From contig NZ_CANLNH010000001.1 in assembly GCF_947492535.1 (NCBI RefSeq), positions 62,001 to 126,000 on the forward strand: a stretch of 64,000 nt of DNA, read 5' to 3'. The stretch comes from an uncultured Dokdonia sp. GTDB lineage: Bacteria > Bacteroidota > Bacteroidia > Flavobacteriales > Flavobacteriaceae. The notes beneath the pieces are model-generated. The model ran no database searches. It saw nothing but the letters and a program-made list of their open reading frames with translations, and had not been told where the DNA came from. Shown here in pieces: positions 36,238 through 44,507 of this stretch; position 1 is the first letter of the stretch, and each line of letters opens with the position of its first letter. Both the position numbers and the translations under genes were made by a program.

Positions 36238-36821
36238 TGGATTACACAGCAGGAACAGAAAAATACAAACAAGATCGAGCAAAGAAGCAAATGCTTTGGT
36301 TTGGGATTATTAGTTTGTGTATGACGTTTGCAGGTCTTACAAGTGCATATATTGTAAGTATGGAGCGTAAAGATTGGTTAGATAACTATGAATTCCCGCT
36401 ATCACTTATCATTTCTACAGTTGTAATTGTAGTGAGTAGTATTACCATACAATTAGCAAAACGTTTTATTACTACCAATAAAAGACAACTAGGAACGCTA
36501 CTGTTAGTAGCAACATTGGTGTTAGGATTTGTGTTTGTAGGATATCAATACCAAGGAATATTTACAGAATTAACAGGTCAAGGTTATTTTGTAACTGGTG
36601 AATCAAGTAACATTACCACTACATTTTTGTTCTTAATTGTTGCGGTACATATAGCTCATGTTATAGCAGGAATGATTGCGCTGATTACTGTTGTTATAAA
36701 TCATATACGAGGGAAGTATTCTAAAGAAGATCATTTAGGATTAACATTAGGAGTTACATTCTGGCACTTTTTAGGAGTGCTATGGATATTCCTATTTTTA
36801 CTATTATATTTTACAAAGTAA
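36237..36821 (+). CDS. cytochrome c oxidase subunit III (short form)
   Basis: Heme-copper oxidase subunit III family protein, 194 residues with five hydrophobic helices. Seen: MTFAGLTSAYIVSMERKDW at helix 1 and the helix-loop VAVHIAHVIAGMIALITVV and GVTFWHFLGVLWIFLFLLLYF at the C-terminus. It overlaps ctaB by one base. The gene beside it (36980) encodes a second, longer subunit III. In such tandem arrangements both can be part of one caa3-type complex; this is inferred. Confidence 0.92.
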   Translation: MDYTAGTEKYKQDRAKKQMLWFGIISLCMTFAGLTSAYIVSMERKDWLDNYEFPLSLIISTVVIVVSSITIQLAKRFITTNKRQLGTLLLVATLVLGFVFVGYQYQGIFTELTGQGYFVTGESSNITTTFLFLIVAVHIAHVIAGMIALITVVINHIRGKYSKEDHLGLTLGVTFWHFLGVLWIFLFLLLYFTK

Positions 36822-36953
36822 AAGTAAGGTTCTGGTGGGCTTATAGTCAGTTTATTAAGGGCTTAAAAGAATTCTGAAAATAAAAGCTATATAAACCCAT
36901 TATAAATCCTAATTTTATCTTTGAAATACGCATAGAAAATACCTATTTTTGCA

Positions 36954-36961
36954 AACGATAA
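36954..36961 (+). promoter_or_regulatory. candidate -7 promoter element for the long subunit III gene
   Basis: TATTTTTG matches TAnnTTTG, 18 bases upstream of the ATG at 36980, in a 158-base gap. A TTG exists at 36921-36923 but 30 bases away, longer than the usual spacer. Confidence 0.45.
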
Positions 36962-36979
36962 ATTAACCAAAATGTCACT

Positions 36980-38050
36980 ATGGACGCTACTGTAACAAAT
37001 ACAACAAGCGAAGGTAAAACTTGGGGCGGCGGAAACAAGCCTCTAAAAGCAAGCTACGGAAAGTTAATGATGTGGTTTTTCATCGTATCTGATGGATTAT
37101 CTTTTTCAGGATTTCTTGCTGCTTATGGCTTTTCTAGATTTAAATTTATAGACTCTTGGCCTATTGCTGATGAAGTGTTTACTCACTTTCCTTTCTTACA
37201 TGGTGTGCCTGCACCTATGTATTATGTGGCATTCATGACATTTGTTCTTATTATGTCATCAGTAACTATGGTACTTGCCGTAGATGCTGGACATCACATG
37301 AAAAAGAATAAAGTGATCATTTATATGTTCCTTACTATTATAGGAGGAGCAGTTTTTGTTGGATCACAAGCATGGGAATGGGCTACATTTATCAAAGGAG
37401 ATTATGGAGCTGTAGAGACTAAAGGAGGTAAAATATTACAATTTTTAGATGCTGAAACTGGTAAGCGAGTAGCGCTTGCAGATATAGCGACAACAATTCC
37501 TTCCGTAAGAGAACAGCACGAACGTAAGAATGGAATTTGGTATGATTCAGAAGGAGCATTACCTACATTTTCAGTAGAAGAAATAAAAGCTGGATTTGCT
37601 GCAAACCCTAATTTATTGATTAGAGTTCAAGATTTAGTTCCAGACATAGAAGCATTAAAAGCTTCAGAAGACCCAACAAAACTAGCAAAAGCTGCATCAT
37701 TAGAAAAGACACTAGTGAATGTAGATGGAATAGGTGAAAAGTCTATTTTGAATAGAGAACAATCATTACTTCGTTTAAATCGAGATGCCGTAGGTGTTGT
37801 AGAAGGTGCAAACCTCAAGCATAACGAATATGGGACTCCTTTATTTGCAGATTTCTTTTTCTTTATTACAGGTTTTCACGGTTTTCACGTATTTTCAGGA
37901 GTTTTAATTAATATCATTATTTTCTTCAATGTAGTACTTGGAACGTATGAGCGTAGAGGTCACTATGAAATGGTGGAGAAAGTAGGACTATATTGGCACT
38001 TTGTCGATTTAGTATGGGTATTTGTATTTACCTTCTTTTACCTTGTATAA
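36980..38050 (+). CDS. cytochrome c oxidase subunit III with large soluble insertion
   Basis: Subunit III family membrane protein, 356 residues. Seen: N-terminal helices (KLMMWFFIVSDGLSFSGFLAAYGF, about 23-44, quoted in part), helices around residues 82-100 and 112-132, then a hydrophilic block at about residues 141-281 containing DAETGKRVALADIAT and NVDGIGEKSILNREQSLL. The family pattern resumes with FFFFITGFHGFHVFSGVLIN and ends in GLYWHFVDLVWVFVFTFFYL. The inserted block makes the protein about 140 residues longer than a usual subunit III. Its role is unknown; by topology it should face one side of the membrane as a domain. Confidence 0.93.
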   Translation: MDATVTNTTSEGKTWGGGNKPLKASYGKLMMWFFIVSDGLSFSGFLAAYGFSRFKFIDSWPIADEVFTHFPFLHGVPAPMYYVAFMTFVLIMSSVTMVLAVDAGHHMKKNKVIIYMFLTIIGGAVFVGSQAWEWATFIKGDYGAVETKGGKILQFLDAETGKRVALADIATTIPSVREQHERKNGIWYDSEGALPTFSVEEIKAGFAANPNLLIRVQDLVPDIEALKASEDPTKLAKAASLEKTLVNVDGIGEKSILNREQSLLRLNRDAVGVVEGANLKHNEYGTPLFADFFFFITGFHGFHVFSGVLINIIIFFNVVLGTYERRGHYEMVEKVGLYWHFVDLVWVFVFTFFYLV

Positions 38051-38120
38051 TTTTATTCCCGTGAAGATGGGAATCTCAATAAAGTATATATCATAGAATA
38101 GTTGAAAAGATATTTTAAAA

Positions 38121-38504
38121 ATGGCACACGAACATAAATTAGAAATATTTAGAGGACTTTTAAAATTTAAGTCTAACGTAACAAAAATCTGGGGAGTACT
38201 TATTGTACTGTCTATTGTGACTGCGATAGAAGTATGGTTAGGTATCGTTAAGCCAGAATCTCTTACAGAAAACACATTTATAAGAATGAAACTCCTTAAC
38301 TGGATTTTCATTATCCTAACCATATTTAAAGCATACTACATTACTTGGGACTTTATGCACATGCGTGATGAAGTAAAAGGACTGCGTAGGGCTGTAGTAT
38401 GGACAGGAGTATTCTTGATTTTATATCTAGTCTTTATCTTACTAACAGAAGGAGACTATATTTTTAATGTATACGATACAGGATTCCAAAGCTGGGATTT
38501 TTAA
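38121..38504 (+). CDS. cytochrome c oxidase subunit IV-like protein
   Basis: Small membrane protein, 127 residues, of the prokaryotic oxidase subunit IV family. Seen: three hydrophobic helices (KIWGVLIVLSIVTAIEVWLG; LLNWIFIILTIFKAYYITWD; VVWTGVFLILYLVFILLTEG) and the DFMHMRDEVKGLR loop. It follows the long subunit III by 70 bases. A terminator lies just downstream, closing the subunit III/IV unit. Confidence 0.93.
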   Translation: MAHEHKLEIFRGLLKFKSNVTKIWGVLIVLSIVTAIEVWLGIVKPESLTENTFIRMKLLNWIFIILTIFKAYYITWDFMHMRDEVKGLRRAVVWTGVFLILYLVFILLTEGDYIFNVYDTGFQSWDF

Positions 38505-38512
38505 TATAATTG

Positions 38513-38540
38513 AAAAGCGGTTTTTATAACCGCTTTTTTT
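38513..38540 (+). terminator. Rho-independent terminator after subunit IV
   Basis: AAAAGCGGTT (38513-38522) paired with AACCGCTTTT (38528-38537), then further T residues. Confidence 0.9.
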
Positions 38541-38646
38541 AGCACTACACTCAATGCGTATTTCTAATTAAATATACTAAAGTGTATATAGGTGTTATAA
38601 AAGATAGTACTATGAAATAAGCATAAATAAAATTAATTTTTTATTT

Positions 38647-38721
38647 ATCAATCGTAATAATTAAACTTTTATGCGAACCTGCCTGGCGGTAGGGAGGAGC
38701 AGAGCGATTGATCGAATCAAT
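38647..38721. repeat. inverted repeat enclosing a GC-rich island
   Basis: ATCAATCG (38647-38654) is the exact inverse of CGATTGAT (38705-38712). Between them lies the GC-rich stretch CCTGCCTGGCGGTAGGGAGG, itself able to fold (CCTGCC against GGTAGG). ATTGAT-CGA-ATCAAT (38707-38721) followed by eight T residues resembles a terminator. The sequence composition is very unlike the AT-rich surroundings. It lies in the 264-base gap between subunit IV and the SCO-like gene. Confidence 0.5.
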
Positions 38722-38768
38722 TTTTTTTATTTTTTATTTCATTTTAATAAAATAAAAATTTGAAATAG

Positions 38769-39455
38769 ATGAAAAAGAAATTAGTGCTTATTGCGCTTTT
38801 TGTTTTGCCCATTGTGGCCTATTTATTTTTCTCTTCAGGGATATACAACTTTGCAAAGCTGCCTATCATTACAGAAAAAGTAGCTGATGTAACCACAGTA
38901 ACAAATCGAGAGATTAAAACACCTAGCCATTCTTCAAAAACGCCTTTAACTTTAAAAGATCATGTCTCTATAGTAGGATACTTAGGCGATAATCTTACGT
39001 CAAACATAGGATATACAGCAAACCTTAATTTGATGATCTATAAGTATTTTGTGAAATATGAAGATTTTCAAATGATCCTTTTTGTATCTCCAGGAAGTGA
39101 GCAAGTGATTAATGATTTGAAAACTGAATTAGGTAGAATCTTTGATGTGACAAAAATACGTTTTGTACAAGCTTCTAAAGAACAAGCAAGAACCCATTTT
39201 GAAAGCTTAGGAACCTCATTAAGTCTATCTCCTAATGGAAGTCATCCTAATGTGTTTGTCATAGATAAAGCGCTGACATTACGATCTGGGCATGAAGAAA
39301 AAAAACCTAACGGATACGGCTATGATATGACACAGGCTGTAGAAATGGGGTATATGAAAGATGATATTAAAATATTGCTAGCGGAATATAGATTGGCACT
39401 CAAAAAAAATAACAATGCTAGCGATAAAATAGAACAACGTAGAGAAAAGAAATAA
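38769..39455 (+). CDS. SCO-like thioredoxin-fold membrane protein lacking cysteines
   Basis: 228-residue protein with one N-terminal membrane anchor (KLVLIALFVLPIVAYLFFSSG). The remainder looks like a thioredoxin/SCO-type domain: DHVSIVGYLGDNL, FQMILFVSPGSEQ and NVFVIDKALTLRSGHEEK. No cysteine is present anywhere in the protein, so it cannot bind copper or do thiol exchange as SCO does. It overlaps the true SCO gene by one base (TAATG), so the two are cotranslated. It is probably an assembly partner derived from SCO; that is inference. Confidence 0.78.
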   Translation: MKKKLVLIALFVLPIVAYLFFSSGIYNFAKLPIITEKVADVTTVTNREIKTPSHSSKTPLTLKDHVSIVGYLGDNLTSNIGYTANLNLMIYKYFVKYEDFQMILFVSPGSEQVINDLKTELGRIFDVTKIRFVQASKEQARTHFESLGTSLSLSPNGSHPNVFVIDKALTLRSGHEEKKPNGYGYDMTQAVEMGYMKDDIKILLAEYRLALKKNNNASDKIEQRREKK

Positions 39456-40192
39456 TGCGTAAGAATACATACATAGGGATTGCTTTTGTAGTACTTATTT
39501 TTGGGATTATTTTTATTCCTAAAATCTTTAAAAGATATGCAAATGATGATGTGGTAAGAGGAGGGCGCATGCATGCAATAGGAGAATCTGAAGAACTATC
39601 AGAAGATGAGCTTCTATATGTTATGGTTAATAAGAAAGAGAAAAAAGTACCTGCTTTCAAATTTATAGACCAAAATAAAGACACAATCTCTGATAAAGAT
39701 TATAGAGGGAAAGTATTTCTTGTGGAGTTTTTCTTTACGCGATGCACCGATATTTGTATCCCTATGAATCATAATCTGCAAGCTATTGCAAAGATGTATG
39801 AAGAAAATCCTAATTTTGGTATTGCCTCTTTTTCTATAGATCCAGAACATGACACACCAGATGTTATGAAAAAATATGCCGAAGATTATGGAGTGACTAA
39901 CCCTAACTGGCATTTTATGACAGGAGATCGTTCAGATATATTAAAACTATCTAATGAAGGGTTCTACCTTGCAACCAATACCGAAGATGATCTAGATAAC
40001 GGATTATATCATTCAGGGCTTTTTGCATTAATAGATCAAAACGGTTTCATTCGTTCTAGATCTGATGGTTATGGAAATCCTAAACCTTATTATAGAGGAT
40101 CTGTTCCTATGGATGCAACCGTAGCAGAAGGAGAAGAAGCTTCGGAAATAGACATACTTATAGAAGATATTAAAAAACTATTGGAAAAATAA
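39455..40192 (+). CDS. SCO family copper chaperone (SCO1/SenC/PrrC)
   Basis: Membrane-anchored copper chaperone that helps load the CuA centre of oxidase subunit II. Length is 245 residues. Seen: N-terminal helix (YIGIAFVVLIFGIIFIPKIF), the copper motif C97-TDI-C101 in FFFTRCTDICIPMN, SIDPEHDTPDVMKKYAEDYG, and a downstream His in GLYHSGLFALIDQNG as the third ligand. It is overlapped by one base on both sides (upstream SCO-like protein, downstream DUF420), showing a tight operon for oxidase assembly. Confidence 0.95.
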   Translation: MRKNTYIGIAFVVLIFGIIFIPKIFKRYANDDVVRGGRMHAIGESEELSEDELLYVMVNKKEKKVPAFKFIDQNKDTISDKDYRGKVFLVEFFFTRCTDICIPMNHNLQAIAKMYEENPNFGIASFSIDPEHDTPDVMKKYAEDYGVTNPNWHFMTGDRSDILKLSNEGFYLATNTEDDLDNGLYHSGLFALIDQNGFIRSRSDGYGNPKPYYRGSVPMDATVAEGEEASEIDILIEDIKKLLEK

Positions 40193-40740
40193 TGAGCACA
40201 GATCTTTCAGATAAAGAAAAGAAATATCAAAAATGGATTGTCGTACTATCTATTGTAATTCCGCTAGCAGTAGCAGCGTTATTTGGTGTTAAGCTTAAAG
40301 ATTATGGGGTTGATGTAGAACCACTTACTTTTTTGCCTCCCATTTATGCAACTATTAATGGACTTACAGCGATTGTATTAGTATTGGCAGTCCTGCAGAT
40401 TAAGAAAGGGAATCGTAAAATGCATGAACGACTCATGAAATTTGCGATACTCCTTTCAGTATTGTTTTTGGTGATGTATGTAGCTTATCATATGACGTCA
40501 GATTCTACACCATATGGAGGAGAAGGAACTATACGATATCTATATTTCTTTATTCTAATTACACATATTGTACTCTCTATTGTGATTATTCCGTTAGTGC
40601 TTTTTACGTATGTAAGAGCACTTGCAGAACGCTTTGATAAACATAAGAAATTAGCAAAGATTACATTTCCTATTTGGTTATATGTAGCTGTTACAGGAGT
40701 GATCGTGTATCTTATGATTTCACCCTATTATGTACATTAG
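40192..40740 (+). CDS. DUF420 membrane protein (CtaM-like oxidase assembly factor)
   Basis: 182-residue protein with about five hydrophobic helices. Seen: VDVEPLTFLPPIYATINGL, GNRKMHERLMKFAILLSVLFL (in part) and HIVLSIVIIPLVLFTYVRAL, all typical of DUF420. In Bacillus and Staphylococcus the related CtaM is required for heme-copper oxidase activity, so an oxidase assembly role is likely. It begins inside the stop of the SCO gene. Confidence 0.9.
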   Translation: MSTDLSDKEKKYQKWIVVLSIVIPLAVAALFGVKLKDYGVDVEPLTFLPPIYATINGLTAIVLVLAVLQIKKGNRKMHERLMKFAILLSVLFLVMYVAYHMTSDSTPYGGEGTIRYLYFFILITHIVLSIVIIPLVLFTYVRALAERFDKHKKLAKITFPIWLYVAVTGVIVYLMISPYYVH

Positions 40741-40746
40741 AATGGT

Positions 40747-41031
40747 ATGAGAATTAAAAAAAATATCATTATTGTTTTTATGATTTTTGTTTCCGCTTTC
40801 GCGAAAGCAGAGACAGTAGCACCCACTACATTATTGAATCCTCAATGTGCTATGTGTCGAGCTGTTCTAGAATCTGAAGAAGATAATAGCACAGCTAAAG
40901 GAATAAATAATGGGATTAAATACCTTATGATTATTCCGTATATATTAGTAGGTGGTGTTTTTTACTTTATCTATAAATCCAGAAAAAAAGATAAAGAAAT
41001 GGGTTCTGAAGATTCTTTTTCAGAAAACTAA
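40747..41031 (+). CDS. small CxxC membrane protein of the oxidase assembly locus
   Basis: 94-residue protein without a function I can name. Seen: a signal peptide (KKNIIIVFMIFVSAFAKA) with a good signal peptidase I site after AKA at residue 21, a C34-AM-C37 pair in NPQCAMCRAVLESEE, one membrane helix (IKYLMIIPYILVGGVFYFIY) and a charged C-terminus. The position after SCO and DUF420 suggests a role in copper handling or oxidase assembly. The genome palindrome (copy 10) lies inside the gene and encodes exactly the SAFAKA cleavage region. Confidence 0.8.
   Translation: MRIKKNIIIVFMIFVSAFAKAETVAPTTLLNPQCAMCRAVLESEEDNSTAKGINNGIKYLMIIPYILVGGVFYFIYKSRKKDKEMGSEDSFSEN
40793..40810. repeat. TTTCGCGAAA palindrome copy 10 (inside signal peptide coding region)
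   Basis: CCGC-TTTCGCGAAA-GCAG, read as SAFAKAE. The Ala-Lys-Ala is the predicted signal peptidase site. Confidence 0.88.
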
Positions 41032-41220
41032 TAAAGAAGTATTGTAACACAATTCTAAAAGGATAGTCTATACTCCCGAGAGGTATTTATAATCAATTGT
41101 TATTTATATCGTTTTTGTCAAACTGTTTGTAAGGAGAATCCTTTTAAATAGTGGTATTAACACCAATTTCACACAATTTTAGCTTTTCATTACTAATATT
41201 GTGCAATCAAAGTGTAGACT

Positions 41221-41922
41221 ATGATCCAAATTAAAGATTTACATAAATCATATCAAATGGGGAGTAACTCACTCCACGTTTTGAAAGGCATTGACTTTAA
41301 CGTAAAACAGGGAGAGTTGGTCTCTATTATGGGGTCTTCTGGCTCTGGTAAATCTACGTTGCTCAATATACTTGGAATGCTGGATGAAGCAGACCTTGGG
41401 TCGTACACATTAGATAATGTACCAATTAAAAACCTTAATGAAAAAGTAGCGGCTCAGTATCGAAACAAATTCTTAGGTTTTATTTTTCAATCGTTCAATC
41501 TTATTAATTATAAAAATGCCTTAGATAATGTGTCTATGCCTTTATATTATCAAGGCATGAAACGTAAGGAACGCACAGACAAAGCATTACATTATTTAGA
41601 AAAAGTAGGACTTGCAGATTGGGCGACACATCTTCCAAGTGAGCTTTCTGGAGGTCAGAAGCAACGTGTTGCCATCGCTAGAGCACTTGCAAGTGATCCT
41701 AAAGTATTACTCGCCGATGAACCTACAGGAGCATTGGATACAAAAACTTCATATGAAGTAATGGAACTTATACAAGGGATTAACGATGAAGGAAAAACAA
41801 TACTTGTGGTAACACATGAGCCAGATATAGCAGAAATGACCAAACGTATTGTAAACCTTAAGGATGGTCGAATTATAGATGATAGACCTGTAAAACAAAT
41901 ACTAGCAAAGCATCATGTTTGA
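41221..41922 (+). CDS. ABC transporter ATP-binding protein (MacB/LolD type)
   Basis: ATPase subunit of a MacB-type exporter, 233 residues. Seen: Walker A GSSGSGKSTLLNILG, Q-loop FIFQSFNLI, ABC signature LSGGQKQRVAIARAL, Walker B VLLADEPTGALDT and the H-switch VVTHEP. Unlike E. coli MacB the ATPase and permease are separate. Its end overlaps the first permease start by 8 bases. The substrate is unknown; the family exports lipoproteins, peptides or small toxins. Confidence 0.96.
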   Translation: MIQIKDLHKSYQMGSNSLHVLKGIDFNVKQGELVSIMGSSGSGKSTLLNILGMLDEADLGSYTLDNVPIKNLNEKVAAQYRNKFLGFIFQSFNLINYKNALDNVSMPLYYQGMKRKERTDKALHYLEKVGLADWATHLPSELSGGQKQRVAIARALASDPKVLLADEPTGALDTKTSYEVMELIQGINDEGKTILVVTHEPDIAEMTKRIVNLKDGRIIDDRPVKQILAKHHV

Positions 41923-43159
41923 TATAGAACGCTGGCAAGAGATTTTTGAAACACTGGGAAAAAACAAACTCCAGACGTTTTTGACAATGGTGTCTGTATT
42001 TTCAGGAGTACTTATTCTTATTATTCTTATAGGGTTTAGTACAGGTATTCAAAATGGGGTGCGTAGTGAGTTTGAGCAAGATGCTACTAATAGAATTGCG
42101 ATCCGCCCAGGTATCACAACCAAAGAATATAAAGGACTCAATCCCGGTAGACGTATTCAAATGCGTAATGCCGATTTTGAAGAGATAAATACGAAGTACG
42201 AGGACGATATTGAATATAAAACAGGTATTTATAATATCTGGGGAGGACAAACTACGTACGGTAAAGAATCTGGTAATTACCGTATAGAAGGATCGTATCC
42301 AGATCAGCAGTTTATTGAAAATGCAAGTATGGTTGCAGGACGTTTCCTCAATCAAGACGATATGGATGAGTCTCGCAAAATTGCTATTATCGGAAATCAA
42401 ATAAAACGAGATTTGTTTAAGGATAAAGAAGCCGTAGGCGAAACGATTAAAATTTTTGATATCAATTTTAAGGTCGTTGGTGTATATACAGATCCAGGAG
42501 GAGAACGAGAAGAAACACGTGTGTTTATTCCGTTGCCTACAGCTCAAAAAGTATTTAATGGTGGAGATAGAATACGTTCTATGGCATATACCGTAAATAT
42601 GTCTGAAAATTTTGAAGAAGCAGTTGCATTATCACAAGTTTTATCAGAAAATTTTGAAACTGATCTTAAAGCAAAATATAGTGTTGCGCCAGATGATCGT
42701 AGTGCTTTTAGAGTCAATAATACATTAGAACAAGCGCGTAAAATTTATAGCCTTATAGATACCATTAGTGCTGTGTTTTGGTTTATAGGATTAGGAACTA
42801 TCATTGCAGGAGTGGTTGGTGTAGGAAATATTATGCTTATTGTAGTAAAAGAACGAACCAAAGAAATAGGAGTGCGCAAAGCATTAGGAGCGCTCCCTAG
42901 TTCGATCATAGGAATGATTTTGCAAGAAGCTATTTTTATTACGGCTATTGCAGGATTTACAGGATTATTTGTAGGAGTTATAGCGCTTAATATCGCAAGT
43001 CCATTTATAGATAGTGATTTTATCAAATTTCCAAGAGTCGATTTTGTGACTTCAATCACCATTGTGCTTATCATCATTTTTGCAGGAGCACTTGCGGGCT
43101 ATTTTCCGGCAAGAAGGGCCGCTAATATTAAACCTATAGAAGCACTGAGGGATGAATAA
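41915..43159 (+). CDS. MacB-type ABC transporter permease 1
   Basis: FtsX/MacB-type permease, 414 residues. Seen: N-terminal helix (VSVFSGVLILIILIGFSTG), a periplasmic MacB_PCD domain of about 220 residues, then three C-terminal helices with the FtsX core VVKERTKEIGVRKALGA and the end ANIKPIEALRDE. It forms a pair with the similar permease at 43212. It starts inside the ATPase gene. Confidence 0.94.
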   Translation: MFDIERWQEIFETLGKNKLQTFLTMVSVFSGVLILIILIGFSTGIQNGVRSEFEQDATNRIAIRPGITTKEYKGLNPGRRIQMRNADFEEINTKYEDDIEYKTGIYNIWGGQTTYGKESGNYRIEGSYPDQQFIENASMVAGRFLNQDDMDESRKIAIIGNQIKRDLFKDKEAVGETIKIFDINFKVVGVYTDPGGEREETRVFIPLPTAQKVFNGGDRIRSMAYTVNMSENFEEAVALSQVLSENFETDLKAKYSVAPDDRSAFRVNNTLEQARKIYSLIDTISAVFWFIGLGTIIAGVVGVGNIMLIVVKERTKEIGVRKALGALPSSIIGMILQEAIFITAIAGFTGLFVGVIALNIASPFIDSDFIKFPRVDFVTSITIVLIIIFAGALAGYFPARRAANIKPIEALRDE

Positions 43160-43175
43160 TAGTAAATGTTATGTA

Positions 43176-43195
43176 TACGCTTTCGCGAAAGCGTA
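43176..43195. repeat. TTTCGCGAAA palindrome copy 11 (intergenic, within operon)
   Basis: Perfect 20-bp TACGCTTTCGCGAAAGCGTA between the two permease genes, 16 bases from the upstream stop and 16 from the downstream start. It lies inside an apparent operon. Confidence 0.94.
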
Positions 43196-43211
43196 CTAAA
43201 AAATATAAAAG

Positions 43212-44471
43212 ATGTTTAATAAAGAACGTTGGTCAGAAATACTGGAAGCTTTAAACGCAAATCGTTTCAGAACGATGCTTACTGCTTTTGGTGTTTTTTG
43301 GGGAATCTTAATCTTGGTCTTGTTACTTGCAATGACGACAGGATTACGAAATGGAGTAACATCTGATTTTGGAGACTTTGCTACCAATTCTATCTTCATG
43401 TGGGGACAGAGTACATCAAAACCTTATAAAGGATTGCCTAAAGGTCGTAGAGTGCAATTTAAGCTTGAAGATGTAGCAATGCTTAAAGAGCAAATGCCAG
43501 AACTTAAATATGTGTCGCCTCGTAATCAATTAGGTGGATATCAAGGCGCTAATAATGTAGTTCGAAATGATAAAACTGGCGCTTTTAGTGTCTCTGGAGA
43601 TTATCCAGAATTTATCCAACAACAACCTATGGATATTACGGCTGGTAGGTTTTTGAGTTATTCAGACATCAATGAAAAACGAAAAATAGCAGTGATAGGG
43701 AAAGATGTGGTAAAAGCATTGTATGATTATGGTGAAGATCCGATAGGAACTTATATTAAGATTAACGGTGTTAATTTTATGGTTACAGGTGTGTTTAAAT
43801 CAACGAATAGTAATGGAGATGATGAAGAAGATGCCAATACTATTTTTGTACCCTTTACTACATTTTCACAAGCATTTAACCGTGCTGACAATGTAGGATG
43901 GATGGTACTTACGGCTCATGATAATGTAAGTATTACGGAGTTGAAACCACGTATTTTAGATGTGATGCGAAGACAACGTACGATTGCTCCCGATGATAGA
44001 CGAGCGATTGGGAATTTTGATAGAGCTGAAGCTTTTGGCCGTATCAATGGTCTTTTTGATATTCTTACATTGGTAGGGTATATCGTAGGTGCATTAATAT
44101 TACTCTCAGGGGTGATAGGAATTATTAATATCATGCTTATCGTAGTAAAAGAACGCACAAAGGAAATTGGAGTTCGAAGAGCATTAGGTGCGAGTCCTTG
44201 GAATATCAGGACACAAATCTTGCAAGAATCTATGGTACTTACCATGCTGTCAGGTATGTTTGGAGTTGCTGTAGCAGCCGGTGGAATATGGCTTATGAAC
44301 TATTTTTTAGGCCCTTCAGGTTCGGTAGAAAATTTTGCAAACCCATCAGTACACGTAAGTATTGCTTTTATCGCACTTCTGATTCTTATTGTTTCGGGCC
44401 TTATAGCAGGATTAATACCGGCAATTAAAGCAACACAAATCAAACCAATAGATGCATTACGCATCGAATAA
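43212..44471 (+). CDS. MacB-type ABC transporter permease 2
   Basis: Second MacB/FtsX permease, 419 residues, a paralogue of permease 1. Seen: GVFWGILILVLLLAMTTG for the first helix, a large periplasmic domain, VVKERTKEIGVRRALGASPW and the end TQIKPIDALRIE. The two permeases probably form a heterodimer with one ATPase, which would explain the single ATPase gene; this is inferred from the operon. Confidence 0.94.
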   Translation: MFNKERWSEILEALNANRFRTMLTAFGVFWGILILVLLLAMTTGLRNGVTSDFGDFATNSIFMWGQSTSKPYKGLPKGRRVQFKLEDVAMLKEQMPELKYVSPRNQLGGYQGANNVVRNDKTGAFSVSGDYPEFIQQQPMDITAGRFLSYSDINEKRKIAVIGKDVVKALYDYGEDPIGTYIKINGVNFMVTGVFKSTNSNGDDEEDANTIFVPFTTFSQAFNRADNVGWMVLTAHDNVSITELKPRILDVMRRQRTIAPDDRRAIGNFDRAEAFGRINGLFDILTLVGYIVGALILLSGVIGIINIMLIVVKERTKEIGVRRALGASPWNIRTQILQESMVLTMLSGMFGVAVAAGGIWLMNYFLGPSGSVENFANPSVHVSIAFIALLILIVSGLIAGLIPAIKATQIKPIDALRIE

Positions 44472-44507
44472 TACGAATAGAGTTCAATCAATCAATAATA
44501 GAATCAT

